NCBI RefSeq assembly: GCF_005491425.1
Contig: NZ_CP028083.1
Coordinates: 1,698,001 to 1,762,000, forward strand
Direction of reading: 5' to 3'
Length of the DNA: 64,000 nucleotides
Origin: Lysinibacillus sp. SGAir0095
Lineage (GTDB): Bacteria > Bacillota > Bacilli > Bacillales_A > Planococcaceae
Shown piece after piece: positions 1 through 9,157 of this stretch (its first letter is position 1; each line of letters begins with the position of its first letter). The notes under the pieces were generated by a model that saw nothing but the letters and a program-made list of their open reading frames with translations, searched no databases and was not told the origin of the DNA. Position numbers and translations under genes: made by a program.

Positions 1-51
1 AAAAATAATCTTTAAAATTCATAGATATATGTGTACGTTTTATTGAAAACT

Positions 52-60
52 TGTTATAGT
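52..60 (+). promoter_or_regulatory. Extended -10 promoter for the pan leader
   Basis: TG-T-TATAGT forms an extended -10 element with no good -35 at the usual distance. Transcription would begin near base 67, giving panB a leader of about 280 nt. An almost identical element (ACTTGTTATAG) recurs after panD near 2460. This is an inference from motif match only. Confidence 0.4.
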
Positions 61-140
61 AGCGGTATGGACAGTATCATTCCTTGAACTGTACCTTTTT
101 AAATGTTAATAACTAAAAAGATCTGCCTTGATCTAATGAA

Positions 141-230
141 AGACAGGGACGGAAGAAAACAACTGCGTTATTATTTGAGTTTTAACAACGCAATCCTTCT
201 GTCTATTTTTACAGACAGAGGGATTTTTTT
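141..230 (+). promoter_or_regulatory. Terminator/antiterminator-like leader upstream of panB
   Basis: An 11-bp stem (194-204 with 213-223, loop 205-212) is followed by seven T (224-230), a textbook Rho-independent terminator. The left arm can instead pair upstream: GACGGAAG at 148-155 is complementary, with one G-U pair, to CTTCTGTC at 196-203, and it encloses a second hairpin (TGCGTT with AACGCA). Such mutually exclusive stems are typical of attenuators. Firmicutes panB leaders are known to carry the pan RNA motif; I could not confirm its bulged-A signature here. It could also simply be the terminator of the gene upstream of the window. A further 7-bp hairpin lies at 283-305, just before the panB ribosome binding site. 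Confidence 0.5.
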
Positions 231-345
231 ATGCTGAGGAATCCGTTCTAGTACTGGCCCTTAGTATAAGAGAAAAACATCGATTATCGCTGATTTTTCG
301 ATAATATGTTCTTCTCATGTTTTCTTCTTAAAAAAGGAGGAGAAA

Positions 346-1185
346 ATGATGAAAAGTACGAGTGATTTCTTGAAAATGAAGGTGCAAGGGGAAAAAATAG
401 TCATGATTACAGCCTATGACTACCCTGCTGCAAAATTCTCTGAAGAAGCTGGAGTCGATATGATTTTAGTTGGGGATTCACTGGGAATGGTAGTCCTCGG
501 TTATGATTCAACAATACCTGTTACAGTTGAAGATATGATTCACCATGCCAAGGCTGTTCGACGTGGAGCGAAGGATACATTTGTAGTAGTTGATATGCCT
601 TTTGGTTCATATCATGGCGACGAAAATGAAACATTAAAAACTGCAGTAAGAATGATGCAGGAAACTGGTGCAACCGCTTTAAAAATTGAAGGTGCCGGTG
701 AAGTAGTAAAAACAATTGCAAAGCTTACAAATGCCGGAATTCCGGTTGTTGCTCATTTAGGCTTACAACCACAACAAGCGAATGTTTTAGGTGGTTATAA
801 AGTTCAAGGAAAAACTGCTGAGCAGGCTATGAAGTTAATTCAAGATGCAAAGGAATGTGAAGCAGCAGGTGCTTTTGCGGTCGTCTTAGAATGCATTCCA
901 CATCAGCTTACGGAAGCGGTTTCAAAAGAACTAAGCATCCCGACAATAGGAATTGGTGCAGGGGCTGCTGACGGGCAGGTTCTTGTTTATCACGATTTAT
1001 TGAGATATGGGAGTCATCACATTCCAAAGTTTGTGGAAAGCTTCTCATTTGTTGGTGAAGAGGTTGAACGTGGCATTAAAAAGTATGCTGAAGCTGTGAA
1101 AAGTGGTTCTTTTCCGACATTGAAGCATAGCTTTACCATGAAGGATGAAGAACTGACGCAAATTTATGGGGGCGTCGAGAAATGA
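346..1185 (+). CDS. panB: 3-methyl-2-oxobutanoate hydroxymethyltransferase
   Basis: First enzyme of the pantothenate branch: it transfers a hydroxymethyl group from methylene-tetrahydrofolate to 2-oxoisovalerate, giving ketopantoate, in the cytoplasm. The 279-residue length is normal. Visible family signatures are the N-terminal [10 protein letters not shown], the metal-binding GDSLGMV segment, VVDMPFGSY, and the C-terminal IGIGAGA..DGQVLV stretch, consistent with a complete (beta/alpha)8 enzyme. A strong AAGGAGG lies 5-8 bases before the ATG; the second ATG (349) is an equally possible start. The stop overlaps the panC start by four bases (ATGA), so translation is coupled. It leads a panBCD operon in the same order as in B. 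subtilis. Confidence 0.97.
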   Translation: MMKSTSDFLKMKVQGEKIVMITAYDYPAAKFSEEAGVDMILVGDSLGMVVLGYDSTIPVTVEDMIHHAKAVRRGAKDTFVVVDMPFGSYHGDENETLKTAVRMMQETGATALKIEGAGEVVKTIAKLTNAGIPVVAHLGLQPQQANVLGGYKVQGKTAEQAMKLIQDAKECEAAGAFAVVLECIPHQLTEAVSKELSIPTIGIGAGAADGQVLVYHDLLRYGSHHIPKFVESFSFVGEEVERGIKKYAEAVKSGSFPTLKHSFTMKDEELTQIYGGVEK

Positions 1186-2045
1186 AGATTATAAACACAA
1201 TTGCCCAGTTAAAATCAATTGTCCATGAGACAAAAAAAGAAGGGGAATCTATTGGCCTGGTTCCAACAATGGGCTACTTACATGAAGGGCACCTGGCCTT
1301 GGCAACAAAAGCACGGGAAGAGAATGATCTTGTTGTGATGAGTATTTTTGTGAACCCTACACAGTTCGGACCCAATGAAGACTTTGAATCTTATCCACGT
1401 GACCTGGACCGTGATACTCGATTGGCTGAATCAGTTGGTGTAGATATCATATTTGCTCCAAGTGTTGAAGAGATGTACCCAGAAAATGGTGGGGTTTCAA
1501 TAAGAGCAGGTAGACAATCTGAAATTTTATGTGGTGCTTCAAGACCGGGTCATTTTGATGGCGTCCTTCAAGTTGTGGCAAAGCTGTTTCATATTGTGGA
1601 ACCAACCCGAGCATATTTCGGTCAAAAGGATGCTCAGCAAGTGGCTATAATACAAACAATGGTGAGAGATTACAATTTTCCGTTAGACATCAAAACGCTT
1701 CCAATAGTACGTGAAACTGATGGGTTAGCGAAGTCTTCACGCAATATTTATTTAACAGAAAAAGAACGTGCTGTTGCTCCATCTATCTATAAAGGGCTTA
1801 TTCTAGCGAAAAAAGAGTTTTTATTAAATGGCAATGCAAATAGAGCCATTGAGCTTGGTACACGGCATATTACAAATGAGACCTTTGGGAAAATCGACTA
1901 TCTAGAGCTTTTATCTTATCCAGATTTAAAAGTAGTATCAGAACAAACAGAACATTTTTTATTGGCAACAGCAGTTTATATTGGAAAAACAAGATTGATT
2001 GATAATATTATTTTTTCTTTAAAAGGGGAAACAGCAAATGTTTAG
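1182..2045 (+). CDS. panC: Pantothenate synthetase
   Basis: ATP-dependent ligation of pantoate and beta-alanine to pantothenate, via a pantoyl-adenylate. The protein has the nucleotidyltransferase-fold signatures [10 protein letters not shown] (HxGH motif) near residue 30, [22 protein letters not shown], and the lysine/serine loop KSSRN near residue 185. Its length of 287 is standard. The start overlaps panB by ATGA and the 3' end overlaps the panD start by eight bases, which argues for one coupled operon. It uses the products of both neighbours: pantoate derives from PanB ketopantoate after reduction by a reductase not in the window, and beta-alanine comes from PanD. Confidence 0.97.
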   Translation: MKIINTIAQLKSIVHETKKEGESIGLVPTMGYLHEGHLALATKAREENDLVVMSIFVNPTQFGPNEDFESYPRDLDRDTRLAESVGVDIIFAPSVEEMYPENGGVSIRAGRQSEILCGASRPGHFDGVLQVVAKLFHIVEPTRAYFGQKDAQQVAIIQTMVRDYNFPLDIKTLPIVRETDGLAKSSRNIYLTEKERAVAPSIYKGLILAKKEFLLNGNANRAIELGTRHITNETFGKIDYLELLSYPDLKVVSEQTEHFLLATAVYIGKTRLIDNIIFSLKGETANV

Positions 2046-2421
2046 AATGATGATGAACAGTAAAATCCATCGTGCACAAGTGACGCAGGCTGATTTAAAC
2101 TATGTAGGGTCTATTACAATAGATGAAGATATTTTAGATGCAGTCGGGATGTTGCCAAATGAAAAGGTGCATGTTGTAAATAATAATAATGGTGCACGCT
2201 TTGAAACGTACATTATTGCAGGTGAACGCGGAAGCGGAGTCATTTGTGTCAACGGAGCGGCAGCAAGACTTGTTCAAAAAGGGGATATTGTCATAATCAT
2301 CTCTTACGTATACGTTTCAAATGATGAAGCAAAAGTTCATAAACCTACAGTCGCAATTATGGGTGAAAATAATACGATCAAAGAAATGATTTCTTATGAA
2401 CCTGAGGCTACGATTAAATAA
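2038..2421 (+). CDS. panD: Aspartate 1-decarboxylase, pyruvoyl type
   Basis: Decarboxylates L-aspartate to beta-alanine. The proenzyme self-cleaves between Gly and Ser to make a pyruvoyl cofactor; the cleavage site is visible as YVGS near residue 25. Other family blocks are [21 protein letters not shown] and [17 protein letters not shown]. The length of 127 equals the B. subtilis protein. The start at 2038 lies inside the panC end and aligns with the B. subtilis N-terminus (MYRTMMSGKLHRA type), so it is preferred over the internal ATGs a few codons later. Last gene of the operon; a strong terminator follows at 2515. Confidence 0.96.
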   Translation: MFRMMMNSKIHRAQVTQADLNYVGSITIDEDILDAVGMLPNEKVHVVNNNNGARFETYIIAGERGSGVICVNGAAARLVQKGDIVIIISYVYVSNDEAKVHKPTVAIMGENNTIKEMISYEPEATIK

Positions 2422-2442
2422 TTATAGAGAAATATTTTCCAC

Positions 2443-2590
2443 TTGAGTTTCTAGGAAACTTGTTATAGAATAGTTTCTAGGTGCCAAACCTATGTAAAGT
2501 TTATACTTTACAACCAAAGTACTCATTACGACACGGATTTGTCGGAGTACTTTGTTTTTATGAGCAGGGAGATGAGCCCCTGCTCTTTTT
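2443..2590 (+). ncRNA. Candidate short structured transcript after panD
   Basis: A promoter-like TTGAGT (2443-2448), 17-bp gap and TAGAAT (2466-2471), overlapping an extended -10 TGTTATAGA, precedes three successive hairpins. These are TAGG/CCTA (2478-2492), TGTAAAG/CTTTACA (2493-2512) and a 10-bp terminator CAAAGTACTC/GAGTACTTTG (2515-2554) with five T. A second terminator, GAGCAGGG/CCCTGCTC (2562-2585) plus TTTTT, follows at once. The terminators also serve panBCD. The promoter plus packed hairpins suggest an independent RNA of roughly 80-110 nt. No open reading frame of note lies in it. It is a candidate only. Confidence 0.35.
2515..2590 (+). terminator. Tandem Rho-independent terminators of panBCD
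   Basis: Two consecutive GC-containing stems, 10 bp (2515-2524/2545-2554) and 8 bp (2562-2569/2578-2585), are each followed by a run of five T. Confidence 0.85.
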
Positions 2591-2772
2591 AGTTTGTACA
2601 TATAAAGACTCAAATACATTAAGTAAGAGGCCGGCACAAGCACACAATAGTTTTTAAATTTTAAGTATTTGTAAGCATATGTGGTATGGCACTATATAGT
2701 TCGTTAATCTATGCTTTTATGTTTTACAGATGACTGATTTTCTACATAAAAAATAAATTCAATTCCAATTTC

Positions 2773-2804
2773 CCAAAAGTCCCCTGTGACTTTTGGTTTT
2801 TTTT
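2773..2804 (+). terminator. Rho-independent terminator in the panD-dinG gap
   Basis: A 9-bp stem CCAAAAGTC/GACTTTTGG (2773-2781/2788-2796) is followed by eight T. No gene end lies nearby (panD is already terminated at 2590), so it presumably ends a separate short transcript. A weak promoter, TTGTAA with TATATA about 18 bp later, lies near 2670-2695. Confidence 0.75.
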
Positions 2805-2947
2805 ATTTTCTCGTAAGAGTTAAGATGACCGATTGACTGTAGGTATGATAAAATTCGCTTATCTGGTTAGAGAGTTTTGATTGCGATATTAAAAAATACA
2901 GTTACGTAATCTTATTGATAATAAATTTAAATTGTGAGTTGAGAAAA

Positions 2948-5764
2948 ATGGTGGAAAGTCAGAAATATGCAATTGTTGATATTGAAACGACTGGTCATTC
3001 CCAAGCGAACGGAGACCGAATGATTCAGATTGCAATTGTCATCATGGAGGATTGGTGTATTAAGAAGACTTTTACATCATTCATTCATCCTGGGAAATCA
3101 ATCCCGCTCTTTATACAGGATTTAACGAACATTACAGATACTGATGTACAAGATGCACTACCATTTGAGGCACATGCAGATTATATATATGAATTATTAC
3201 AGGATGCAGTTTTTGTAGCACATAATACGGATTTTGACTTATCTTTTTTACAGGGTGAATTTAAGCGAGTCGGCTTACCGAATTGGAGTGGGAAAAAAAT
3301 TGATACTGTCGAATTGTCAAAGATTTTATTTCCTTCTTCAATAAGCTATAAATTAGGAGATTTGGCGGCTGATTTAAATATTCCTCTAAATAATGCTCAT
3401 CGCGCAGATGATGATGCTTTGGCATGTGCCCTATTATTAAAGGAATGCTGGAAAGAGCTACTTGCATTGCCACAAGTTACTTTGGAGCAAATGCATAAAA
3501 AATCCTTTCGTTTAAAATCGAATATTTCACAACTTTTTTTTGAAGCCTTACAAATTAAGCGAAATAAGGTTGCCAAAGAAGATGACTATGTTTATTACAA
3601 TAAACTTGCATTAAAGAAGCCTATGAAAATCGAAAAGGTTGTACAAGATACGCTAGTGTATCCGCATACTACATCCGAAAAGGTAGGGCTGTTTAAACAA
3701 GCATTGCCTCATTTCGAAGTGCGGCAGGGGCAATTCGAAATGATGGATATCATTTGGGAAAACTTGAAAAGTAAATCTGAGATAATGATTGAAGCTTCAA
3801 CAGGGATTGGAAAAACAATTGGCTATTTAATGCCATCCATCCTCTATGCCATACAGAGTAACCGTAAAGTATGTATTAGTACGTATACAACAAACTTACT
3901 TGAACAACTGTTAACTAATGAAGTTCCAAAGGTAGAAAAGATTATGGGCCGACCAATCAATGTAACTTTGTTAAAAGGCAAGAAAAACTATGTGGATGTA
4001 ATCCTTTTTGAACAGTTGATGAAAAGTCAGGAATTATCCTATGATGAAACCTTAACAGTTTTACAAGTACTAGTTTGGTTATCCAAAACTGAAACAGGCG
4101 ATCTATCAGAGCTTAATTGTTCAGGTGGAGGACAATTGTTTGTTGATAAAATACGAAAAAATGGAGAAAGTATCCAACAAAAGCAGGCCTTCGATTACTA
4201 TGATCGTGCGATTAAGGAGAGTGTAGAGGCAGATCTCATTATAACGAATCACTCGATGTTACTTGCAGATTTGGTTCGTCACGAGCCGATATTTGATGAG
4301 ATTGGCGGCTGGATTATCGATGAAGCCCATCAATTTGTTCAAGCTGCCGAACAACATGATCAAGCTATATTTACTTTTACTAATTGGAAATATATTTTTG
4401 GAAGAATTGGATTATCAACCGACCAGGAATTATTTTCTTCGTTTCAAAAAATCGCAGTAAAAAAACAAAGAGTCCCTCTTAAGATATTCCATCAATTAGA
4501 AAAAATATTTATTCGATTGGTCGAATTGTTCGATAAAACCATGCAGGACATTGTTGTGCAAATGAAAGTCTTTTCAAAGAATCCAAAGTCCAATCTCAAA
4601 CGAATAGAATTTATCCATGAGTTATCCTTGAATCGGGAGTATATTTTAGATTTTTCTAAAGCAATGCAGCACTGGATTGACTTGGCAGAGCAAGTGTCTA
4701 CGCTTTTCAAAAGGGATATTGAACAGATTGCCCCAGAACATAAATTAGTTCTAGAACAATGGGATTATTGGATTCGTGAGTATAAGATGAAGGCAAGCGA
4801 ATGGGATGAAATCTTTTTGAAAACAGATGAAGAATATACGACTTGGATTGAAATAGACCGTAGAAATATTCCAGGTAGTATACGTGTCTTAAAGAAACCA
4901 ATAAGCATTTCTTCTACAATTGAACAGCTCTTTCATCCTATACGACAAAAGAGCGCAGTTATCTGGACTTCGGGAACTTTAGCTGTACCTAACAACGAAC
5001 GGTTTATCGCCAAGCAATTAGGCATCAATAAAGATGTACCATTAAAAATTTTACAAGCACCAAAACAATATTATAAAGGTGCTAAAGCATATATCGTGAA
5101 TGATATGCCAGAGATACAAGCTGTTTCACAGTCTGATTATATTGAATCGGTTGCACTTTCGATTACACAAATTGTGCGTTCAACTGAGGGTAGATGTTTT
5201 GTTTTATTTACCTCACTGGACATGTTAAGAAAGACCGTTGAATTAATTCAAGAAAGTGAACTTCTGGATGACTATATGATTTTTGCACAAGGTGTCACAA
5301 ATGGAAGTCGGATGCGATTATTAAAATCCTTTCAAAAGTTCAGCCACTCTGTTCTGTTTGGAACGAATAGTTTCTGGGAAGGGGTAGATGTTCCAGGTGA
5401 CGGATTATCATCTGTAGTAGTCGTACGGTTGCCATTTTCAGCACCGGACGAACCTTCTTTTAAAGCAAAATCGACAGTTTTACAGCAACAAGGCAAGAAT
5501 GCCTTCTCTGAGCTTTCTCTACCAGAGGCGATATTAAGATTTAAACAGGGCTTTGGTAGGCTGATTAGATCCTCGGAGGATAAAGGGGTTTTTGTTGTAT
5601 TAGATCGACGAATTGAAACAAAATCGTATGGCGTAGAATTTTTACGTGCAATACCGCAAATTTCTTTCACTAAACTCCCTCTACAAGATATGGTCTTAGA
5701 GATAGAACATTGGTATAATAGTAAGGATGAGGAAAGAAAGCAGGTTGACAATCATGACATATAA
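2948..5764 (+). CDS. dinG: DinG-family 3'-5' exonuclease / helicase-like ATPase
   Basis: N-terminal DEDD exonuclease domain (IVDIETTGHS near residue 10; LGDLAADL...HRADDDA around 150-160) fused to a superfamily 2 XPD/DinG-like helicase. The helicase carries Walker A ASTGIGKT near 285, IIDEAHQF near 455, and the C-terminal GFGRLIRSSED near 880. The Fe-S cluster cysteines of E. coli DinG are absent between motifs Ia and II, as expected for the Firmicutes exonuclease-fused form. It is 938 residues from the ATG at 2948. A TTG 11 codons upstream (2915) is possible, but neither start has a strong ribosome binding site; the ATG matches family N-termini better. A second DinG-type helicase lies at 24.5 kb. 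Confidence 0.93.
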   Translation: MVESQKYAIVDIETTGHSQANGDRMIQIAIVIMEDWCIKKTFTSFIHPGKSIPLFIQDLTNITDTDVQDALPFEAHADYIYELLQDAVFVAHNTDFDLSFLQGEFKRVGLPNWSGKKIDTVELSKILFPSSISYKLGDLAADLNIPLNNAHRADDDALACALLLKECWKELLALPQVTLEQMHKKSFRLKSNISQLFFEALQIKRNKVAKEDDYVYYNKLALKKPMKIEKVVQDTLVYPHTTSEKVGLFKQALPHFEVRQGQFEMMDIIWENLKSKSEIMIEASTGIGKTIGYLMPSILYAIQSNRKVCISTYTTNLLEQLLTNEVPKVEKIMGRPINVTLLKGKKNYVDVILFEQLMKSQELSYDETLTVLQVLVWLSKTETGDLSELNCSGGGQLFVDKIRKNGESIQQKQAFDYYDRAIKESVEADLIITNHSMLLADLVRHEPIFDEIGGWIIDEAHQFVQAAEQHDQAIFTFTNWKYIFGRIGLSTDQELFSSFQKIAVKKQRVPLKIFHQLEKIFIRLVELFDKTMQDIVVQMKVFSKNPKSNLKRIEFIHELSLNREYILDFSKAMQHWIDLAEQVSTLFKRDIEQIAPEHKLVLEQWDYWIREYKMKASEWDEIFLKTDEEYTTWIEIDRRNIPGSIRVLKKPISISSTIEQLFHPIRQKSAVIWTSGTLAVPNNERFIAKQLGINKDVPLKILQAPKQYYKGAKAYIVNDMPEIQAVSQSDYIESVALSITQIVRSTEGRCFVLFTSLDMLRKTVELIQESELLDDYMIFAQGVTNGSRMRLLKSFQKFSHSVLFGTNSFWEGVDVPGDGLSSVVVVRLPFSAPDEPSFKAKSTVLQQQGKNAFSELSLPEAILRFKQGFGRLIRSSEDKGVFVVLDRRIETKSYGVEFLRAIPQISFTKLPLQDMVLEIEHWYNSKDEERKQVDNHDI

Positions 5765-5791
5765 AAAGGCAGCACAGATGAAGGTGATTCG

Positions 5792-6277
5792 ATGAAGAAC
5801 TGGATAATTTTCATTTCCATTTTTATTGTTTCTTTGGCACTTGTCATTTCTGTACTCGTAATTTGGAATTCCGACAAACCATTCAATGAAATTGAAAAAA
5901 AGGCAGAAGAACTAGCGCTATCAACGAATTCATTGGCAGTTGTATCGGACTCATATGTTTACAATGGTAATAAACCGTACGTTACTGTTTTCGGGGAAGA
6001 TGAGGACGGTAATGAAAAAGCAATATTTGTTCCTATCAGTTTAGAAGAAGATTCGATACAGGAAGTGTTTTTGCAAGACGGTATTACTAAGGAACAAGCA
6101 TTGTCGGTTTTAAATAATGAAGTTGAAGTAGAAGAAATTCTTCATACAAAATTAGGCTATGAGGAAGAAGTTGGTCCCGTTTGGGAAATTACCTATACAA
6201 ACGGAGAAGAAAAACTCAACTATGTCTATATAATTTTTGAGGACGGACAATGGTGGAAACGTATTTTAAACTTGTAG
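5792..6277 (+). CDS. ypmB: YpmB-like membrane-anchored protein (DUF5590)
   Basis: 161 residues with one N-terminal membrane segment (residues 4-26: IIFISIFIVSLALVISVLV) followed by an extracellular acidic domain with the typical VWEITY...YVYI(I)F.DG..W pattern, as in PepSY-like small domains. The function in B. subtilis is unknown. The position between dinG and aspB is the same as there, although the small ypmA gene normally between dinG and ypmB is missing: only 27 bases separate the two genes. The start has a GGTGAT ribosome binding site. The assignment rests on synteny plus topology. Confidence 0.75.
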   Translation: MKNWIIFISIFIVSLALVISVLVIWNSDKPFNEIEKKAEELALSTNSLAVVSDSYVYNGNKPYVTVFGEDEDGNEKAIFVPISLEEDSIQEVFLQDGITKEQALSVLNNEVEVEEILHTKLGYEEEVGPVWEITYTNGEEKLNYVYIIFEDGQWWKRILNL

Positions 6278-6292
6278 AGGAGTAGATCATTC

Positions 6293-7486
6293 ATGAGAGA
6301 ATTATTAGCCAATCGTGTAAAAACATTAACACCATCAGCAACTTTAGCCATTACTGCAAAAGCAAAAGAGTTAAAAGAAAATGGTATTGATGTGATTGGT
6401 TTAGGAGCAGGGGAGCCAGATTTTAATACACCAAAAAACATTCTTGAGGCTGCGGCTGAATCGATGTATCAAGGGCATACAAAATATACTCCAGCTGGAG
6501 GACTGCCTGCTTTAAAGAAAGCGATTATTGATAAATTGGCTCGTGACAACAGTCTCGAATACAAGCCAAACGAAATTCTCGTGGGAATTGGTGCAAAACA
6601 CGTACTATATACTTTATTCCAAGTCATTCTAAATGAAGGGGATGAAGTGATTATTCCAATCCCTTATTGGGTTTCATATCCTGAACAAGTAAAACTGGCT
6701 GGTGGTGTACCAGTATACGTTGAAAGTACAAGTGAGCAAAACTTCAAAATTACAGCGGATCAATTACGAGATGCAGTGACGCCAAAAACAAAGGCAGTCA
6801 TTATTAATTCACCAAGTAATCCTTCTGGTATGGTCTACTCTCGAGAAGAGTTAATGTCTTTAGCAGAAGTTGCGGTAGAAAAGGATATTTTAATCGTATC
6901 GGATGAAATTTATGAAAAACTTCTATACAATGGATTAGAACATTTTTCTGTTGCATCAATTTCTGAAGAAGTGAAAGCACGTACAATCTTAATAAATGGT
7001 GTAGCAAAATCACATTCAATGACTGGATGGCGTATTGGTTATGCAGCAGGCAATAAAGAGATTATTGAATCGATGACAGACCTTGCTTCACATTCAACAT
7101 CCAATCCAACAACTACATCTCAATATGCTACAATCGAAGCTTATAATGGATCACAAGATTCTGTAGAAGAAATGAGATCGGCTTTTGAATCTCGATTAGA
7201 AACAATCTATCCAAAATTAAATGCAATCCCTGGATTTAACGTTATTAAACCTCAAGGTGCATTTTATTTATTGCCAGATGTATCAGAAGCAGCGCTAAAA
7301 ACTGGGTACGCTTCTGTAGATGAATTCGTAACAGCCCTTCTAACTGAAGCAAATGTTGCGGTAGTACCGGGCTCGGGCTTTGGACTACCTTCTACTATCC
7401 GTTTAAGCTATGCTACTTCTTTGGAGAACCTGGAAGAAGCGGTTCGTCGCATGGATAATTTCGTAAAAACAAAATGGCAAGACTAA
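6293..7486 (+). CDS. aspB: Aspartate aminotransferase (class I PLP enzyme)
   Basis: Transfers the amino group between aspartate and 2-oxoglutarate. This 397-residue class I aminotransferase shows GLGAGEPDFNTP near residue 38, NSPSNPSG near 170, VSDEIYEKLLY, and the PLP lysine in VAKSHSMTGWRIGYAAG near residue 238. The arginine in the C-terminal IRLSYATS binds the substrate carboxylate. GAGGAG sits 12 bases before the ATG. It is 15 bases downstream of ypmB and upstream of asnS, the conserved arrangement in Bacillus. Aspartate made here feeds PanD and is a precursor of asparagine for AsnS. Confidence 0.94.
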   Translation: MRELLANRVKTLTPSATLAITAKAKELKENGIDVIGLGAGEPDFNTPKNILEAAAESMYQGHTKYTPAGGLPALKKAIIDKLARDNSLEYKPNEILVGIGAKHVLYTLFQVILNEGDEVIIPIPYWVSYPEQVKLAGGVPVYVESTSEQNFKITADQLRDAVTPKTKAVIINSPSNPSGMVYSREELMSLAEVAVEKDILIVSDEIYEKLLYNGLEHFSVASISEEVKARTILINGVAKSHSMTGWRIGYAAGNKEIIESMTDLASHSTSNPTTTSQYATIEAYNGSQDSVEEMRSAFESRLETIYPKLNAIPGFNVIKPQGAFYLLPDVSEAALKTGYASVDEFVTALLTEANVAVVPGSGFGLPSTIRLSYATSLENLEEAVRRMDNFVKTKWQD

Positions 7487-7586
7487 TTTTTGTTAACCTT
7501 ATCGGAATGCAGGCAAGTCATTAGGTCTAGTCTACATTCTGGCTTTCATCTAAGAGTGAGTGAAATTCAACAAGATTCGTTTATTG

Positions 7587-7663
7587 ACGGATAGGAAAGC
7601 ATAATGGTTTCCTATCCGTATAAGTGCAACAAAGGCTAACGCTTTGGCTTTTCGATCAGCCAA
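7587..7663 (+). promoter_or_regulatory. Structured leader of asnS
   Basis: A perfect 12-bp inverted repeat ACGGATAGGAAA/TTTCCTATCCGT (7587-7598/7608-7619, 9-base loop) has no T-run, so it is not a terminator. A second hairpin TTGGCT/AGCCAA (7644-7649/7658-7663) ends about ten bases before the ribosome binding site. The T-box consensus (GGTGGNACCGCG) was looked for and is absent. The role is unknown; mRNA stabilisation or protein binding are options. Confidence 0.4.
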
Positions 7664-7685
7664 GTTTTCTAATGGAGGAACAACT

Positions 7686-8981
7686 ATGAAAAAAATCATG
7701 ATTCAAGACATGCCAGGCGCAATTGGCGAAACTGTAAAATTAGGCGTTTGGTTAGCAAACAAACGTTCAAGTGGTAAAATTGCCTTCCTACAATTACGTG
7801 ATGGATCAGGTTTTGTGCAAGGTGTAATTGTAAAAGAAGAAGTAGGGGAAGAACTATTTGCTACTGCAAAAGGTTTAACTCAAGAGACATCTATGTACGT
7901 TACAGGTGTTGTAAAAGAAGATACACGTTCAAGCTTTGGCTGTGAGCTAGCTATTACTGGTATTGAAGTTTTACATGCAGCAGTAGATTATCCAATTACA
8001 CCGAAAGAGCATGGTGTAGAGTTTTTAATGGACAACCGTCATTTATGGTTGCGATCTCGTAAACAGCATGCAATTATGAAGGTTCGTAATGAAGTAATTC
8101 GTGCAACATACGAATTTTTCAATAATAATGGATTTGTTAAAATTGACCCGCCGATTCTAACAGGCTCAGCTCCTGAAGGAACTTCAGAGCTTTTCCATAC
8201 AAAATACTTTGATGAAGATGCATATCTTTCTCAATCTGGACAACTATATATGGAAGCAGCGGCAATGGCTTTAGGAAAAGTATTTTCTTTTGGCCCAACA
8301 TTCCGTGCAGAAAAGTCAAAAACACGTCGCCATTTAATTGAGTTTTGGATGATTGAACCAGAGATGGCTTTCGTGGAATTTGAAGAGAACCTAGAAGTGC
8401 AAGAACAATACGTGGCTTACGTAGTTCAATCTGTATTGAAAAACTGTAAGATTGAACTTGAAAGACTTGGACGAGATACTTCCAAATTAGAAAATATTCA
8501 AGCACCATTCCCTCGTATCTCTTATGATGATGCGATTAAATTCTTACATGAAAAAGGGTTTGATGATATTCAGTGGGGTGACGATTTCGGTTCACCACAT
8601 GAAACAGCGATTGCAGAGCATTACGATAAACCTGTATTTATCACATGCTATCCTGTAGGCATCAAGCCATTCTACATGCAGCCACATCCAGAACGCGATG
8701 ATGTAGTTTTATGTGCAGACTTAATAGCACCGGAAGGCTACGGAGAAATCATCGGTGGTTCTGAGCGTATTCATGATTACGAGTTATTAAAGCAACGTAT
8801 AGCTGAGCACAATTTAGATGAATCAGCTTATGCTTGGTATTTGGATCTGCGTAAACAAGGCTCGGTACCTCACTCAGGATTTGGTTTAGGATTGGAACGT
8901 ACTGTTGCCTGGATTAGTGGGGCAGAACACGTTCGTGAAAGTATTCCATTCCCAAGGCTATTGAATCGTTTATACCCATAA
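7686..8981 (+). CDS. asnS: Asparaginyl-tRNA synthetase
   Basis: Charges tRNA-Asn with asparagine. Class IIb synthetase of 431 residues: N-terminal OB-fold anticodon domain ([26 protein letters not shown]), then the catalytic core with motif 2 [26 protein letters not shown] and motif 3 [15 protein letters not shown]. The start is placed at the ATG 7686 because GGAGGAAC lies at the right distance. An in-frame TTG 14 codons upstream would begin inside the 7644-7663 hairpin and lacks a ribosome binding site. Neighbours aspB and dnaD are the same as in B. subtilis. Confidence 0.96.
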   Translation: MKKIMIQDMPGAIGETVKLGVWLANKRSSGKIAFLQLRDGSGFVQGVIVKEEVGEELFATAKGLTQETSMYVTGVVKEDTRSSFGCELAITGIEVLHAAVDYPITPKEHGVEFLMDNRHLWLRSRKQHAIMKVRNEVIRATYEFFNNNGFVKIDPPILTGSAPEGTSELFHTKYFDEDAYLSQSGQLYMEAAAMALGKVFSFGPTFRAEKSKTRRHLIEFWMIEPEMAFVEFEENLEVQEQYVAYVVQSVLKNCKIELERLGRDTSKLENIQAPFPRISYDDAIKFLHEKGFDDIQWGDDFGSPHETAIAEHYDKPVFITCYPVGIKPFYMQPHPERDDVVLCADLIAPEGYGEIIGGSERIHDYELLKQRIAEHNLDESAYAWYLDLRKQGSVPHSGFGLGLERTVAWISGAEHVRESIPFPRLLNRLYP

Positions 8982-9026
8982 GTAGAAACGATGGTTAAGT
9001 AAATCAAATTCCATTAGATTAAAGTT

Positions 9027-9053
9027 AAAGCGCTCGTTTTGTACGGGCGCTTT
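9027..9053 (+). terminator. Hairpin after asnS
   Basis: An 11-bp stem AAAGCGCTCGT/ACGGGCGCTTT (one T-G pair), loop of five. The following T-run is poor (TTTCCTTAGT), so termination may be partial. Confidence 0.5.
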
Positions 9054-9157
9054 CCTTAGTATAATAGCAGGCTTCAGAAATGGCTCTAAGTTTAAATCAT
9101 CAGAAATAGGCGACCAAAACATACCTAGAGTTTTTAATAAAGAAAGGAGTCCTTAAT

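Noticed and set aside
141-230. T-box riboswitch before panB
   Set aside because: The conserved GGTGGNACCGCG box and specifier architecture are absent, and pan genes are not usual T-box targets.
5332-5751. 139-codon minus-strand frame within dinG
   Set aside because: Fully inside a conserved gene on the other strand, no ribosome binding site.
5765-5791. ypmA between dinG and ypmB
   Set aside because: Only 27 bases separate the genes, too little for the roughly 56-codon ypmA of B. subtilis.
7487-7685. T-box riboswitch before asnS
   Set aside because: Neither the T-box sequence nor a terminator with T-run is present.
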